Shown one piece after another: positions 1 to 11,746 of a DNA stretch of 64,000 nucleotides. The stretch is from Paralithodes platypus (taxonomy: Eukaryota; Arthropoda; Malacostraca; Decapoda; Lithodidae): NCBI GenBank assembly GCA_032716605.1, contig CM064495.1, positions 23,670,586 through 23,734,585 of the forward strand. The letters run 5' to 3'. Position 1 is the first letter of the stretch; every line of letters begins with the position of its first letter. The notes beneath the pieces were generated by a model. That model ran no database searches. It saw nothing but the letters and a program-made list of their open reading frames with translations, and had not been told where the DNA came from. Position numbers and translations under genes: made by a program.

Positions 1-308
1 GTATTATTATTTATTTAAGTATTCTAGTTCTTTGGAATATATATATATTGTAAACTCGGAGTGCAATTGTTGCCACTGTAATGAAACAATGTCTTTTCAC
101 TTTTGTTTTCGTTGTACAGTTGGCTTTAATCACCAAACACTTTCAACTCTCTGGACTAAACAATCGAAACAGTGAAGCATTCTTCGGTCACTAGTAAACG
201 TTGCAGTACAATCTCTGCCAGTAATATTGTCCTAAATATGTTAAAGCTAAATCGAATCTCTTTCTGAATATTGTACTTGGTATCTACATTTCACAAGTTC
301 GTGTAAAT

Positions 309-541
309 AGTTCGAGTATTCAAAATAGGTAAGCGTGTGTGACCGTTTATATAGTTCAAGGGTTCAAAAGAGGTTAGAATGTGTGTCCGTTCATTTAGGA
401 AGTTCAATACTTAAATTAGGTGTGGATTTGGGTCTGTTTAAGTAATTGAAGGATTCAAAATATGACCAAATACGTGTCCATTCGTTTATGCAGCTCGAGG
501 GCTCAAAATAGGTCAGAATTTATGTCCACGAGTATATAGGC
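309..541. repeat. Diverged ~46-bp minisatellite, 5 units
   Basis: Units start near 309, 353, 401, 444 and 492 and are 43-48 bp long. Each opens with a variant of AGTTCRAGGGTTCAAAATAGG and ends in a variant of TGTGTCCGTTTATATAGG. Divergence between units is high, so the array is old. Confidence 0.6.
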
Positions 542-864
542 ATCTTTCGGAAGTTCTATGTATAGTTCCAATTAAGACACTGATACAATACTCTTGATCG
601 TGGCTGTACTATATTAGGATCTTCAGGGACACTTGTGGGGATACGGGTTCACAGCACAGAACTTCAATTCAAGGCATCATTTTCCGGGCGTTATTTGAGC
701 TTTTTGGTGGGGAACAAGTAGAATAAATATGTGAGTAAACACAAAGGAAAATATAAACATTCGTAATGAGCAGTAGATTCTCTCTTTCAGTAACTGGAAC
801 GTGTCTCTCTCTCTCTCCACCTTCTTTATTGGTATGAATAAACTAATAGTATACAGGTCATTAT

Positions 865-893
865 ATATATACTGTGTATATACTGTATATATA

Positions 894-957
<64 letters not shown>
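865..957. repeat. (TA)n microsatellite
   Basis: About 58 bp of uninterrupted TA flanked on both sides by TATATACTGTATA-type imperfect units. Open frames of alternating Tyr/Ile over this run are artefacts. Confidence 0.95.
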
Positions 958-959
<2 letters not shown>

Positions 960-1819
960 TATAACATACAGCTTATGTTAGCAAACCCCAAACTATCGAC
1001 ATATTAGATTAACAGAAGTAGTAAAATATTATAATTTAGATAAGTTACCTTTGTAGTGTGAAAATATGTCGATCTATGGAGGACTTCCTTCAAGAATGAG
1101 TCACAGTTAATACCGAGTTGGTGGAATAATTATTAAATTGACCATGATTCATGAAGTTTAGTAATATCAATTACACATAGGTAAGAAAAATATAAATTTA
1201 TATTGATTCTAAATTACCTGTGGCTAGAAAGAAACATTGCATACGATCATATTAATACATTAAGCCAAATGGTAGAGGTATGGCATGTCTGATGTATATA
1301 TTAAACAATTAATTTACATCAAGGCAAATTTGTTGATAAAGCATTTCCCTCAAGAATATCGCTATATTTAGAGTAGCTGGCAACAGTGTTTCAACTTAGA
1401 TACAAAATTCCTCTCTGTTGATGGTGATCATGGTGATGTAAAGTCCATTCTCCTGTGTATCAAGCTAAACTACCCCTTTCCTCCCCCAAACTGCATAGTT
1501 TGAGTCTCGTTTCGCCTGTATTGCTCTCTGACATTAGGTTTAAATTAGTATGGATCTTCATAAAGAACTCCTTACCAAAACTACTCCTACTGATATAAAT
1601 ACAAATTTCTTACTCGTAAGGCCTACCAACATGTGTCAGGGTAAATTCTATGACTTTAACTATTCAGCTTCAGTACCAATCAAATTATTTCTGACTAACT
1701 TGCACTATAGACGAATGCTAATAATAAATGTGTGCTAACCTAGAAACACTAAAACACAATAATTATACAAGTAAATGACAAATCAGTTGGTATCACGGAA
1801 GAGCCAAGTATGGTTTCTC

Positions 1820-1843
1820 AGAGAGAGAGAGAGAGAGAGAGAG
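1820..1843. repeat. (GA)n microsatellite
   Basis: An uninterrupted AG/GA run of about 24 bp. Confidence 0.95.
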
Positions 1844-2089
1844 GTTATTTGTTTTTTATTGAGGTACCGGTATCTGGTGAAAGTACTGATGAAGCTTTAT
1901 GTAAAAAAGTCCAATTATATTAGAAACCTTGTTTAGAAACAGACAGACTAACAAACAACAGACAGACAGTGACGATCCGATGATCGCCTAAGGTACAGTG
2001 CATTCATTCGACATATAGCGACAGGCCCCGCCCACTTCCCCAACCGTTATCATACGGCTGGCATGACTGTGCGAGGTACGGGTGTCCAA

Positions 2090-2453
2090 CAGGGTTACCA
2101 AATCAGCACAAAAATATTATTTAATCTGTTTGCAGAAGTAACTAGAAGAATACAAACTAGTAAATGCCTACCTAATATTGTTAGAATATTACTCCAATAT
2201 TGATAACATGTGCTAAAAGATTCGGAGTATAGCCAGCATTCTTATTGCTAGGTGTAAAATTTTACCGCTAGATCAAGTCAATATTTATTTATCATTTTAA
2301 ATTATTAAATATGGCCTACAAAGCCATCTACCTTTCTACATCAACGAGTGAGAAAGAAATGTTAAGACTGGAGCCTGTCTTTAACAGCTCCATTCCCTTG
2401 TTCAAGTAAATACTTTTTGATCTAGCGGTAAGGAAGCTACATTGGCAACGCTT
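2090..2453. mobile_element. MITE-like palindromic element, copy 1
   Basis: An inner pair of inverted repeats runs from TTTACCGCTAGATCAA (from 2261) to TTGATCTAGCGGTAA (to 2431), separated by about 140 bp. The outer ends resemble each other inverted: GGGTTACCAAAT near 2090 and TTGGCAACGCT near 2443-2453. A shorter relative lies at 18071-18285. No coding capacity. Confidence 0.5.
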
Positions 2454-2471
2454 CTCTCTCAAGGTTTCAAC

Positions 2472-3073
2472 TGTCACTGCGCCAGTGATGTTAACCGTAC
2501 GATAATTATCGTATTTGTACGATATTTTCGGTCTGTGTACGATGTACGATACAAAGTTATGTATCGTACGGTAAAATACGATAATTTTGTCTCCAGTGAT
2601 TTTTTCCCCTTAAATTTGTATAATAGGCGAGAGAGAGAGAGACGGTGACGGTTATGTACTGCCGGGCCATGAGTGAGGCCGTAGCCCACCAAACTTTGCC
2701 TTCAAGTGGTGGCCTGGCTATCAATACGCATGCGCCGCCTCCTTCAGTAGGATTTTAAAAAACTATTCATATTTGAGTGCAGCATGCAGGCCCAGTCTCG
2801 ACACACCTTGCATAGGCCTACTATCCCACAAGCCCCACACATCCAGGAGTTCAGTAGGCTATAATAATTTATCATAATTGGCAATTACTGTATATATCTA
2901 CTGTATTCAGTTATGGGAGTGAAATGAATGTAGGCCTAGCCTAGGGATGATATTTCACTTAGGACAATAGGCTATAGCCTAGAAATTACGATAATTTACT
3001 GGGAAATACAATAATTTTAGTAGTCTGGTACGATAGCCCGAATGTCAAAAGTTAACATTCCTGCACTGCGCTG
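2472..3073. mobile_element. Nested inverted-repeat element
   Basis: The left end CACTGCGCCAGTGATGTTAAC (near 2474-2494) is inverted as GTTAACATTCCTGCACTGCGC (near 3051-3071). The interior is rich in TACGATA motifs on both arms (2496-2590 and 2986-3036). It lies wholly inside the element at 1996-3780. No convincing target duplication was seen, so it could instead be a subterminal part of the host element. Confidence 0.35.
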
Positions 3074-3120
3074 CCATTCAAACGTCAGTTCAGTTCCCTC
3101 CTGTCTTCTGAAGGGGGAAG

Positions 3121-3413
3121 ATGGCGTCTCCTGCCCATACCCCTGGCAGACCTGCTGGTTCTCCCCGACTTGTCAGTCAAGCCAGGAATATTGTCTTGAA
3201 TGTATTCATGTATTTTGATAAAGAGAAAACTGAGCCAGTTGATGTGGTGGTGAAGAAAACCTCTGAGGCAACGAAAGTTTCACAGCCATTAATTAATAAG
3301 ATCAGAACTCAAGGCAGGAAGATTGAAGGAGTCTTTCATTCACCAGTTTACCAGCAACGGCTTTCACCCATACTTGGACCATTGACAACTTTGATCACTT
3401 CACAATATGAGAG
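3121..3413 (+). pseudogene. Transposase N-terminal (helix-turn-helix) fragment
   Basis: ATG at 3121 opens a frame of about 98 plausible residues before it runs into a GAGA tract. Near residues 17-75 the pattern LVSQARNIVLNVF, a short acidic and lysine-rich stretch, then TSEATKVSQPLINKIRTQGRK, resembles the N-terminal DNA-binding region of IS630/Tc1-like DDE transposases of arthropods, which share an ARNIVxNVFxYF-type start and a later helix-turn-helix. No DDE catalytic segment follows. The open frame continues to 3582, but that tail is probably not original protein. It sits inside the TA-flanked element, close to its right end. Family assignment is by pattern only; a host DNA-binding domain cannot be excluded. 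Confidence 0.4.
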
Positions 3414-3782
3414 AGAGAGAGGGAGGGAGGGAGAGGCATTACGGTTACGGTACCGTACCCTATACACCCAAACGCAGTCGCTCGCTAAGCCTAGCTTAAT
3501 AATTTACTACCTCTGCTCTGCCCAAGTAGACGAGGTAACAATGGTAATGGAGTTTACTTATCTGTACTATGGTATATGGTAATATTGTATAGTAAAGAAT
3601 AACTGCAAATATGCATGTATTAAAGCGCTCTTACATCGTATAATTAATTTTACTTGGAGCTCTTATCAGCTCCGTGGTAAGGTGACAAGTGACTTGTCCG
3701 AGATTGCGGTATGATAAGCTCTACGTCGTCTACGGCGCTGGTGGAAGCGGGCGGGGCCTGTCGACGTAATGAATGCACTTTA

Positions 3783-4960
3783 GTAAATATTGTATTGATT
3801 AATAATGTCTGCATTGCCTGGGTAACAGTGAAACTATGAGTAATTACATGTAAACTCGGGTTATTAGATATCACAGATAGACCAGGGTAAACACAGATTA
3901 TATTATTCCACACATATGATTGTTTTATACTGATATGTTATACAGGTATGTTATGTTTTTTTGTGAAAGCAACCTCTTTTACCTGGAGTAAATTACCCCA
4001 GAAAATTGCAATGTAGTATTGCCACAACACATTATTCCCTTGATGTATTTACTTTACTAATACTGCCTAATTAATATAAATTAAAACAAATTAATTTCTG
4101 GAGCTAATTGAGTACGGTATACCTTTATCAATTGCTCACATTATCGCAAACATAATGTTTATTAACAGAACAACTAATATTTCGGCACTGTTATATTGCA
4201 TTGCGCAATAAACTTGTATTATCAAGCTACACATTTATCGTGAAATTAATTGATGAAAAAACTAGATAATCCAATGAGTTGCCTCGGCATATAGAAGCAT
4301 ATGAAGGTGATACTTTCGCGTCCACCTCCACTTATCGGGGGTTAGGGTTGTCTGCCAATAGATAGATAGATAGATAGATATATAGATAGATAGGTACCGG
4401 TTATGTAGATGGATAGCTAGATAGATCAGATTAGGGAGTTTACGAGATATGACATCAAGAGGTGTGTGCAATGATTAGCCGAAGTTTTACGAGGACGCAT
4501 AAACTATATTGGCACCATGAATTAAGCAGTATAACCAAATTTGTAAACAGGGTGATTGTTGAAATATCTTAATTTTAATATAAACAAGCGAAGAGGGGAG
4601 CATCCAAAGGGATCCTAATGCACCATTCTTATAAACATAATTATATTTAGCACCAGTTAGTGAAATATGCTGAATAATCGTGCAAAACTAATACAAACTA
4701 AAGAGTAAGTCAGGACATGTCAGTATAAAAAGATATACAATAAGAAGAAATTGAATATATAGGACACAAATAAATTTAGAGAGAGAGAGACGTTTCAGCT
4801 ACTCAAAGAGGGAATCCACTGTTCATTACAAACTTAGTTTCAGGTTCAGGAACATTATTTATGAACAAGTAGAAATAAATAAGCTTAGCATTCTTCACTG
4901 CATGTTATAAAACGTCATCAACACCGTAATAACTCAGGAAATGCTTACTATCAACATAAC
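3783..4960. other. AT-rich gene-free stretch with GATA repeats
   Basis: No coding signal. It contains an interrupted (GATA)n tract at about 4361-4430 and short GA runs near 4780. The GATA tract is broken by a TACCGGT motif at 4395 (see the TACCGGTA finding). Confidence 0.6.
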
Positions 4961-4965
4961 ACGTC

Positions 4966-6715
4966 ATCAACACCCTAATAACTGTCAGGAAACTACAACA
5001 ACCACAATATCATCACGACCATCATCACAGCAACAACCACAATATCATTATTATCATCACCACTACAACAACCACGATATCATCACCACTACAACAACCA
5101 CAATATCATCACCACCACCACCACCATCATCACAGCAACAATCACAATATCATTATTATCATTACCACTACAACAACCACAATATCATCACCACCACCAC
5201 CATCATCACCACTACAACAACCACAATATCATCACCACCACCACCATCATCACCACAGCAACAACCACAAAATCATCACCACCACTACAATAACCCTAAT
5301 ATAATCACCACCACCACCACTATCATCACAGCAACAACCATAATAACAATTATTATCATCACTACAACAACCACAAAATCATCACCACCACCACCATCAT
5401 CACCACTACAACAACCACAATATAATCACCACCACCACCATCATCACCACAGCAACAACCACAATATCATCACCACCACCACCATCATCACCACTACAAC
5501 AACCACAATATAATCACCACCATCATCACAGCAACAACCACAATATCATTATTATCATCATCACTACAACAACCACAATATCATCACCACCACCACCATC
5601 ATCAACACTACAACAACCACAAATTCACAATATCATCACCACCACCACCACCATCATCACAGCAACAACCACAATAACAATTATTATCATCACTACAACA
5701 ACCACAAAATCATCACCACCACCACCATCATCACCACTACAACAACCACAATATAATCACCACCACCACCATCATCACCACAGCAACAACCACAATATCA
5801 TCACCACCACCACCATCATCACCACTACAACAACCACAATATAATCACCATCATCACAGCAACAATCACAATATAATTATTATCATCATCACTACAACAA
5901 CCACAATATCATCACCACCACCACCATCATCAACACTACAACAACCACAAATTCACAATATCATCACCACCACCACCATCATCATCACAGCAACAACCAC
6001 AATAACAATTATTATCATCACTACAACAACCACAATATCATCACCACCACCACCATTACAACAACCACAATATCATCACCACCACCACCATTACAACAAC
6101 CACAATATATTCACCACCACCACCATCATCACCACTACAACAACCACAATATCATCACCACCACCATCATCACAGCAACAACCACAATATCACCACCATC
6201 ACCACTACAACAACCACAATATCATCACCACCACCATCACAATAACAACCACAATAACAATTATTATCATCACTACAACAACCACAATATCATCACCACC
6301 ACCACCACTACAACAACCACAATATCACCACCACCACCACCATCATCACCACTACAACAACCACAATATCATCACCACCACCACCATCATCACCACTACA
6401 ACAACCACAATATCACCACCACCACCACCATCATCACAGCAACAACCACAATAACAATTATTATCATCACCACTACAACAACCACAATATCATCACCACC
6501 CCCACCATCATCACCACTACAACAACCACAATATCATCACCACCATCATCACAGCAACAACCACAATAACAATTATTATCATCACCACTACAACAACCAC
6601 AATATCATCACCACCATCATCACAGCAACAACCACAATAACATCATCATTATTATCATCATCATAATCAGTACCACATGAACAACACCCTCACTACCATA
6701 ACTACCACTACCACC
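4966..6715. repeat. 1.75-kb ACC/ATC/AAC trinucleotide-derived array
   Basis: Nearly every triplet is ACC, ATC, AAC, ACT or ATT. The commonest sub-unit is about 44 bp: ACAACAACCACAATATC followed by ATC(ACC)4 ATCATCACCACT. Longer higher-order blocks contain AGCAACAACC or TTATTATCATC. The 190-residue His/Thr/Ser-rich frame at 4941-5513 is a by-product of the triplet repeat, not a gene. Confidence 0.9.
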
Positions 6716-6759
6716 AACTCTTAAGATCTTAGTGACACAGAAAGGTTGGCTTAAGGAAG

Positions 6760-7112
6760 CCCACCTCGCTTTTTTTCTCTTTCTCTCCCTCTCTCTATGG
6801 CTTGTATCCATTCGGCCCCATTCAACCTACTGTTTTAAGACGTTTACCCCCATGCAGGTGTCAATATTTTCCTGGCGAGCAGTACCGGTAGCGAGCCAGC
6901 ATATATATATATTTTTGTCTTGACAGCAAGCTAAATTTGTACATTTTTCGATAGAAAAATGTCTCGGGCGTAGCCGGATTTGTTCATACAATGCTGGCTT
7001 GCTATCGCTCGCCAGGAAGAAATCGACACCTGAATGGGGATAAACGTCTTAAAACAGTTGGTTGAATGGGACCGAATGGATACAAGCCAGGGAAAGAGAG
7101 AAAGATGAAAAA
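6760..7112. mobile_element. Family A palindromic repeat, copy 1
   Basis: The left arm (about 6770-6905: CTCTTTCTCTCCC, ATCCATTCGGCCCC, TTTTAAGACGTTTACCCCC, CTGGCGAGC) is repeated inverted in the right arm (about 6986-7110). The arms are about 125 bp with a loop of about 85 bp that contains TACATTTTTCGATAGAAAAATGT. Related pieces lie near 7417-8165, 22976-23012, 23470-23760, 25655-25930, 27865-28160 and 58826-58900, so this is an abundant non-coding family. No target duplication was recognised. Confidence 0.65.
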
Positions 7113-7340
7113 AGTAGGTAGTAATCGGGTAAGCTGGTGACCATATACAGGTCTTCCTGCCCTACTGTACACGACCGGTACCTCTCACAAGGTGGATCCA
7201 CAACAACTCTCACCTGGACTTTTCATATCATGTTTGGCACCATTGTAAACTTTAAAATAAATAGTTATTAATAGCAAGTAATACATCTAAAAATTAATGA
7301 TACACTATCTTATCTCTAATTGCCGATACCATTACGCAAT

Positions 7341-7747
7341 AGTCTCACAATGTTGCCAGACAAAAATAAGTTGCAGAAAAAAGGGCTTGTGTAATCCACC
7401 TTTCAGGGTTTATATTTCTGGACCCCTTCTCCCTCATGCTTAGGCCCATTAGTTTTGACATTTTAAGACATTTGCCCCATTTCTTTGTCAGTATTAAGAC
7501 GTTTCGTGGCATTTAGGTATCAACTGTTCGTGGCGAGCGATAGCAAGCAAGAAATATAGGACAATTTTCTACAGAAGAATTTCCAAATTTATCTTGGGGA
7601 TGTTTTTTAAGCTTGATGGAAGTCTAGGGAGCAAATTAAAAAAATATATATATATAATAATTAACACAAACATAAATAAAGGTGGATTTACACCATGGCA
7701 TTTTCCAGCAGCCTTTGCTCCACCAATTCTGGCAACATTTTGAGACT
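7341..7747. mobile_element. MITE with TIR AGTCTCAMAATGTTGCCAGA
   Basis: The left terminus at 7341-7360 (AGTCTCACAATGTTGCCAGA) is inverted at 7728-7747 with one mismatch. A second inverted block, GTGTAATCCACCTTT (about 7391-7405) with AAGGTGGATTTACAC (about 7680-7694), lengthens the inverted repeat to about 65 bp. The left arm of a family A repeat lies in its interior. No ORF. Confidence 0.5.
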
Positions 7748-8165
7748 ATTTATCAAGGTTATTGATAACTATTATGGAGATGGATCATTACAGTTGCCAC
7801 AAATATTTATATACAGTAGGCCTAGTATGTTTCTAAAGCTGCCAGATCAGAGTTGAGGTTTGGTGGTGTCACACGAGCGTTTGCCATAAATTTTTACGGG
7901 CAATAATGTAGGCTGGCATCTTCAACATTTATGTTTTTTTTTTGTTTTTTTTTTTCATAATTCAGCCACCTAACTTAATCTACCTCCTGGTAAGTGTCTG
8001 CTTCCAATGTAAAAGAGTCTCACAATATTACGAGAAAGAACTTGCCCATCAAAAATTGACACCTAAATGGGGCGCAACGTTTTAAAATCGCCAAACTAAT
8101 GGGCGAAAGTCTTGACATTTCAAAACAAATGGGGCTAAACATGAGGAAGAAAGGGAGGTCAGATA
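7417..8165. mobile_element. Family A inverted-repeat element, copy 2
   Basis: The left arm (7417-7565) reads CCCCTTCTCCCTCATGCTTAG, TTTTAAGACATTTGCCCC, GGCATTTAGGTATCAA, GGCGAGCGATAGC. The inverted right arm (8041-8160) carries GACACCTAAATGGGG, AAACTAATGGGCG, AAATGGGGCTAAACATGAGG. The repeat overlaps the MITE at 7341-7747, so insertions are nested here. Non-coding. Confidence 0.55.
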
Positions 8166-8208
8166 AAAACCCTTAATATTATTTTGACTCTCATAATATG
8201 ATTATCTT

Positions 8209-8303
8209 AAACCCTTGGAGTACGGTGACGTATATTTACTCTAGATTTACTCTAGCTGACATTAGACGATTATATTTAGCTTATATATGACGTCTTAATA
8301 GGG
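8209..8303. mobile_element. Short piggyBac-like MITE derivative
   Basis: CCCTTGGAGTACGGTGACG on the left and TGACGTCTTAATAGGG on the right sit between a TTAA-like left flank and TTAA at 8304-8307. The internal motif TTAGACGATTATAT is shared with the copies at 11026, 16945 and 28211. About 95 bp, so probably a deletion derivative. Confidence 0.4.
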
Positions 8304-8324
8304 TTAAAACATGGTACCGGTACT

Positions 8325-9260
8325 TCGTGGTCCGTGTATTCTAACTAACGACAGATTATTGTACTATGCTTAAAATGGTCAGTGTCACTCTGACCATTAT
8401 ATCGGCGAACATCAGATGAATGAATGAAAGAACAGCACAGGTCATTGTCCTAACAGTATCCAAGTGTAGGAAGACTTGGTGATAATGCAACCCAAAGCGA
8501 TTATTATACATTACAGTTACGTTCAGTAACCATTACAACGACAACGTCATGTAAACACAACTACAGCTTATAGCCTTATACAATAAAACCATAAAACCAT
8601 TTTTCATCGTAACGGGGCGAGAAAATATCTATCAATACCTTAAATAATTATAGGAAACTTTATTCTCAGATTGGAATGTATCGGCAATTACGAAAACAAC
8701 CCACATAACATAATACAGATATATGAAATATATATGTATGTATCCTATTTCGATGAATCGAATAATTACTTATACATGATTTGTTGTTCAAACTACCACC
8801 ACCAGATTATATTCAGAATAGGAAGGGACTTTAGAACTCAGAGCGTTAATATTATTAATCTGTGGATTATTCCCATCTCTAAAAAACAGCAGTACCGGTA
8901 AGATAATATTCTCAAAAAACAGTTATGGCACATTAACGAAGTATAATGCAAAAGTTATGGAATTATAGTCCATGTTTTTAATGTGACAATCATTGGTTTG
9001 TCCCCATCTTATTTCCTCAGCTATTAAAAAGTTTTTATAGTTGAATATCTTGTTAATTATGAAAACTTCTCAATAATATGATGCGGAGCCATAGTAGTTT
9101 CATATTTTTACATTAACTAGTAAAACATCTGCTATAGCACTAACATTTCTGTCAAGTTAAAATAAATCGAGTATAGTGATAAATGCTTAATGCTGTTGAC
9201 GTTTGTATAGGCAGTATGTGTGAGGGCATTACTGAGCGAGGGTGTGCAATGTATGCAGGT
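8325..9260. other. AT-rich gene-free stretch
   Basis: No coding signal and no recognised repeat. The 76-codon open frame at 8671-8901 has no family resemblance and is of the length expected by chance in AT-rich DNA. Confidence 0.55.
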
Positions 9261-9264
9261 AAAT

Positions 9265-9558
9265 GGAGAAGGTAGAGTGTTTGGTCATCTTTAATGTGCT
9301 CTCTGGTGGCTGTTAGAATCCTTACCAGTCACACACACACACACACATAACTGTAGAAGGTAGGTTGTTTGTTCGTCTTTAATGTGGACTCGACTTGATT
9401 GTTAGAACCCTTACCAGTCTCTCTCTCTTACACTCATTCACTCACACACACACTCACTCACTCTCTCACATACGAACATAGCCTACATATAGAAGGTAGG
9501 TTGTTTGTTCATCTTTAGTGTAGACTCTGACTTGAGGCTGTTAGAACCCTTACCAGTC
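9265..9558. repeat. Three spaced copies of a ~64-bp unit
   Basis: The unit AGAAGGTAGGTTGTTTGTTC, then TCTTTAATGTGGACTC, then CTGTTAGAACCCTTACCAGTC, occurs at about 9268-9329, 9355-9418 and 9491-9558. Copies are separated by CA or CT/CA microsatellites of variable length. This is an old tandem array whose spacers are simple repeats. Confidence 0.65.
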
Positions 9559-9608
9559 GGCCCTCTCCCCCCCTTCTCTATGTCTCTCTTTCTCTTTCTC
9601 TCTCTGTA

Positions 9609-9612
<4 letters not shown>

Positions 9613-9660
<48 letters not shown>
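9613..9660. repeat. (TA)n microsatellite
   Basis: About 48 bp of TA preceded by (CT)n (9583-9605). Confidence 0.95.
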
Positions 9661-9666
<6 letters not shown>

Positions 9667-9690
9667 GTATGTATACTGTATATTTAAATC

Positions 9691-10740
9691 TCCATCCTCG
9701 GATTTTTCAATGTTCACCACCGCCAATGGCTCTCCTCTCATCTCACTGAGCAACCTGGTGAACAAGCCTACATCTTGTATATCCTAAATGACCTAGAGCA
9801 GTTAGTCCAGCACTTTTCTCGTATCCCTGACCGCCCAATATCCTTGACTTATTTCTAACTTTTAATCCTTCTGCTTACGCCGTAAACCTTCTTTCTCCTT
9901 TGGGCTCCTCCGATCATAACCTATCTCTGTTACAGTACCTATTCTATCTCCCCAGTATGGCCATCCGATCCTCCCCGCTAGCCCACTTTGGCGCTGCCGA
10001 CTGGGGGCTCTTCGGGAGTACTTTTTTTTTCTTCCCATGGAATTATTTTTGCTTCTGTGGCCAGGGACCCTCGGAGTGTGCTGAATGCATTACCGAGGTA
10101 CCGGTAATAATCTCGGGTATGGAGTCATACTTTCAATTTTATTTCTCTCAGTCTAATGCAAATTAATCTTGGTTTACTCATGCTTGATCTACTGCTGTCC
10201 GCAATAAGGTGGAAGCATTCAAACGGTAGCCTACCGTCGCCTTCAAACTAAAAAATCTCGTACTTATAAACGTTGCTGCCCAGAATCAAGCCAAATCTGT
10301 TCATCGACTTGCCAAAAACTCTTATATCAATAAGAAATGCTCTGAACTTTCCAACTCAAGTTCTTTCCAAGTTTTCTGGCATCTAGCCAAAAACCTCTCC
10401 TCCAATTTTTCTTCCTCATCTTTCCCTCCCAATTTCCACTTTGACAGCACCACCGTCATCTCTTCCTCAGACAAAGCTGAACTCTTAGCTCAAACTTTCG
10501 CTAAAAACTCCACTTTGAATGATTTCGGTGCTATTCCTCCCTCTCCACCCCCCTCTCTTACTTATGCTTAATATCCTAATATCTTCTAAGGATGAACTTT
10601 CTGCCCTCTCTAGGCTTAATACTATGAAGGCGCACGGACCGGATGCTGTTCCTCCTGTTGCACCCAAAACTGTTCTTCAGTGCTGACTCCCTGCCTAGGC
10701 AAACTCTTTCGTCTGTGACTTTCCTCTAACACCTTCCTAA
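9691..10740 (+). pseudogene. LINE family L-A fragment: endonuclease C-terminus to RT start
   Basis: Translated in pieces, the plus strand gives the end of an APE-type endonuclease (SDFSMFTTANGSPL near 9700, then SAYAVNLLSPLGSSDHN near 9868-9915 with the SDH motif). The linker PWNYFCFCGQGPSECAE and the start of the reverse transcriptase region (KDELSALSRLNT near 10590) follow. Stops and frameshifts are frequent. It matches the linker region of the better copy at 43545-45419. It ends near 10740, before the RT catalytic core. A TACCGGTA micro-insertion is present at 10099-10106 compared with that copy. Confidence 0.8.
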
Positions 10741-11025
10741 GCTATACAAAATCGTCTAGGGATATTCAGAATAAAATACAAATAGACTACTTCACCGTAT
10801 ACTGAAATAACTAAAATTGTATCACACGAGAGCATTTATTGTCAGTTTTCGATGTCAACCATATTTCCTACATGTCCGTGTTCCTTTGCATTGGTATCGG
10901 GCACTAGACTGACGCTAGATTGATATAGGTGAGAGACTCATATAACATGTTTACCTCATAAGTTGCCAGACCAAAGTTGATAAAAAAAGTTGAGGGAAAA
11001 ATCGTCTGTGTGTTACCAGCTTTAA

Positions 11026-11236
11026 CCCCTTCAATACGATGATGCTTGTCTTCCCTTTTCTCTGGCTATGATTAGGCGATTATATTCCGCTTTGGAATGA
11101 ATTGTGGGAGTCGGAGGATTAGTTGAGATAAGTGTAATCATTTGGCTTCTGATAATTCCCACCAAAGATGAGTGAAATACTGTAGTCTTAAAATAGCCAT
11201 GATATAAAGATAAAAGTAGTCATCGTGCTGAAGGGG
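11026..11236. mobile_element. piggyBac-like MITE, ~211 bp
   Basis: The left end TTAA-CCCCTTCAATACGATGATG (TTAA at 11022-11025) is inverted on the right as TCATCGTGCTGAAGGGG followed by TCAA (11237-11240), which I read as a decayed TTAA. TTAA plus a CCC start is the signature of piggyBac-superfamily MITEs. The internal motif TTAGGCGATTATATT recurs in related copies. Non-coding. Confidence 0.6.
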
Positions 11237-11372
11237 TCAATACTCCGTTCTACAGGTTGTCAAGGTATCAGCTGATTGTACCAGGCTCTCAGAAATCACC
11301 CGATTGTAGTCAAGTACAGTATGTATGTATGTATGTATATACTCTGGCACCTTCCCCAATTTTCCTTTTTTA

Positions 11373-11401
11373 CCCCCCCCCCCTCCCCCCCCCCCCCCCC
11401 C
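11373..11401. repeat. Poly-C tract
   Basis: C runs of 11 and 17 interrupted by one T, at the 3' end of the minus-strand LINE L-D. It may represent that copy's G-rich 3' tail. Confidence 0.8.
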
Positions 11402-11746
11402 GGACTCGAGACAGTGCCCGAACAGGGACATTACAACACATCAGAAATACAAAACAAAACAAAACACAAAATCTCACACATATCTACAGTAGGTCGCCCA
11501 AGAGAAATACCCAGAGACCCAGGTCCATTTGGGGTCCCCAGCAAAAGATTCCCAGGACCCAGATCCCCCGGAGAGGCGCCGATTTCCGCAGGCAGACCCG
11601 CAGCGAAGCTTCACCACCACAAGCCCACCCACCATGTTTCCAGGTGCACCCTTCATTACCACCGGCTCCCCGGGCCAGGCGCCTGATGGACTACTATCTA
11701 GTCCATCTGGTGTATGACCCTCTCTCCCAAACGACCGTGTTTACAT

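Larger units (their letters stand above)
1..1993. other. AT-rich gene-free stretch
   Basis: No coding signal on either strand; the short open frames here run through microsatellites or are random. Contents that can be named are a diverged minisatellite (309-541), a TA microsatellite (about 865-957) and a GA run (1820-1843). Everything else is unassigned AT-rich sequence. Confidence 0.6.
1996..3780 (+). mobile_element. Degenerate TA-flanked Tc1/mariner/IS630-type DNA transposon
   Basis: The ends are imperfect inverted repeats of about 60-90 bp. The left end opens CAGTGCATTCATT and contains CGACAGGCCCCGCCC (near 2020-2034). The right end, read inverted, opens AAGTGCATTCATT and carries the same GC-rich block (near 3747-3763). 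Both ends are flanked by TA (1994-1995 and 3781-3782), the target duplication of the Tc1/mariner/IS630 group. The interior holds a probable transposase N-terminal remnant (3121-3413) followed almost directly by the right end, so the catalytic domain has been lost. Two smaller inverted-repeat structures (2090-2453 and 2472-3073) are nested inside. Superfamily assignment is an inference from the TA sites and the ORF remnant. Confidence 0.6.

Noticed and set aside
677..1007. Tyr/Ile-rich open frames on both strands
   Set aside because: Translation of a (TA)n microsatellite; likewise near 9613, 16416 and 38940.
4941..5513. 190-codon His/Thr-rich protein
   Set aside because: Pure by-product of ACC/ATC/AAC triplet repeats, with the same composition in unframed parts of the array.
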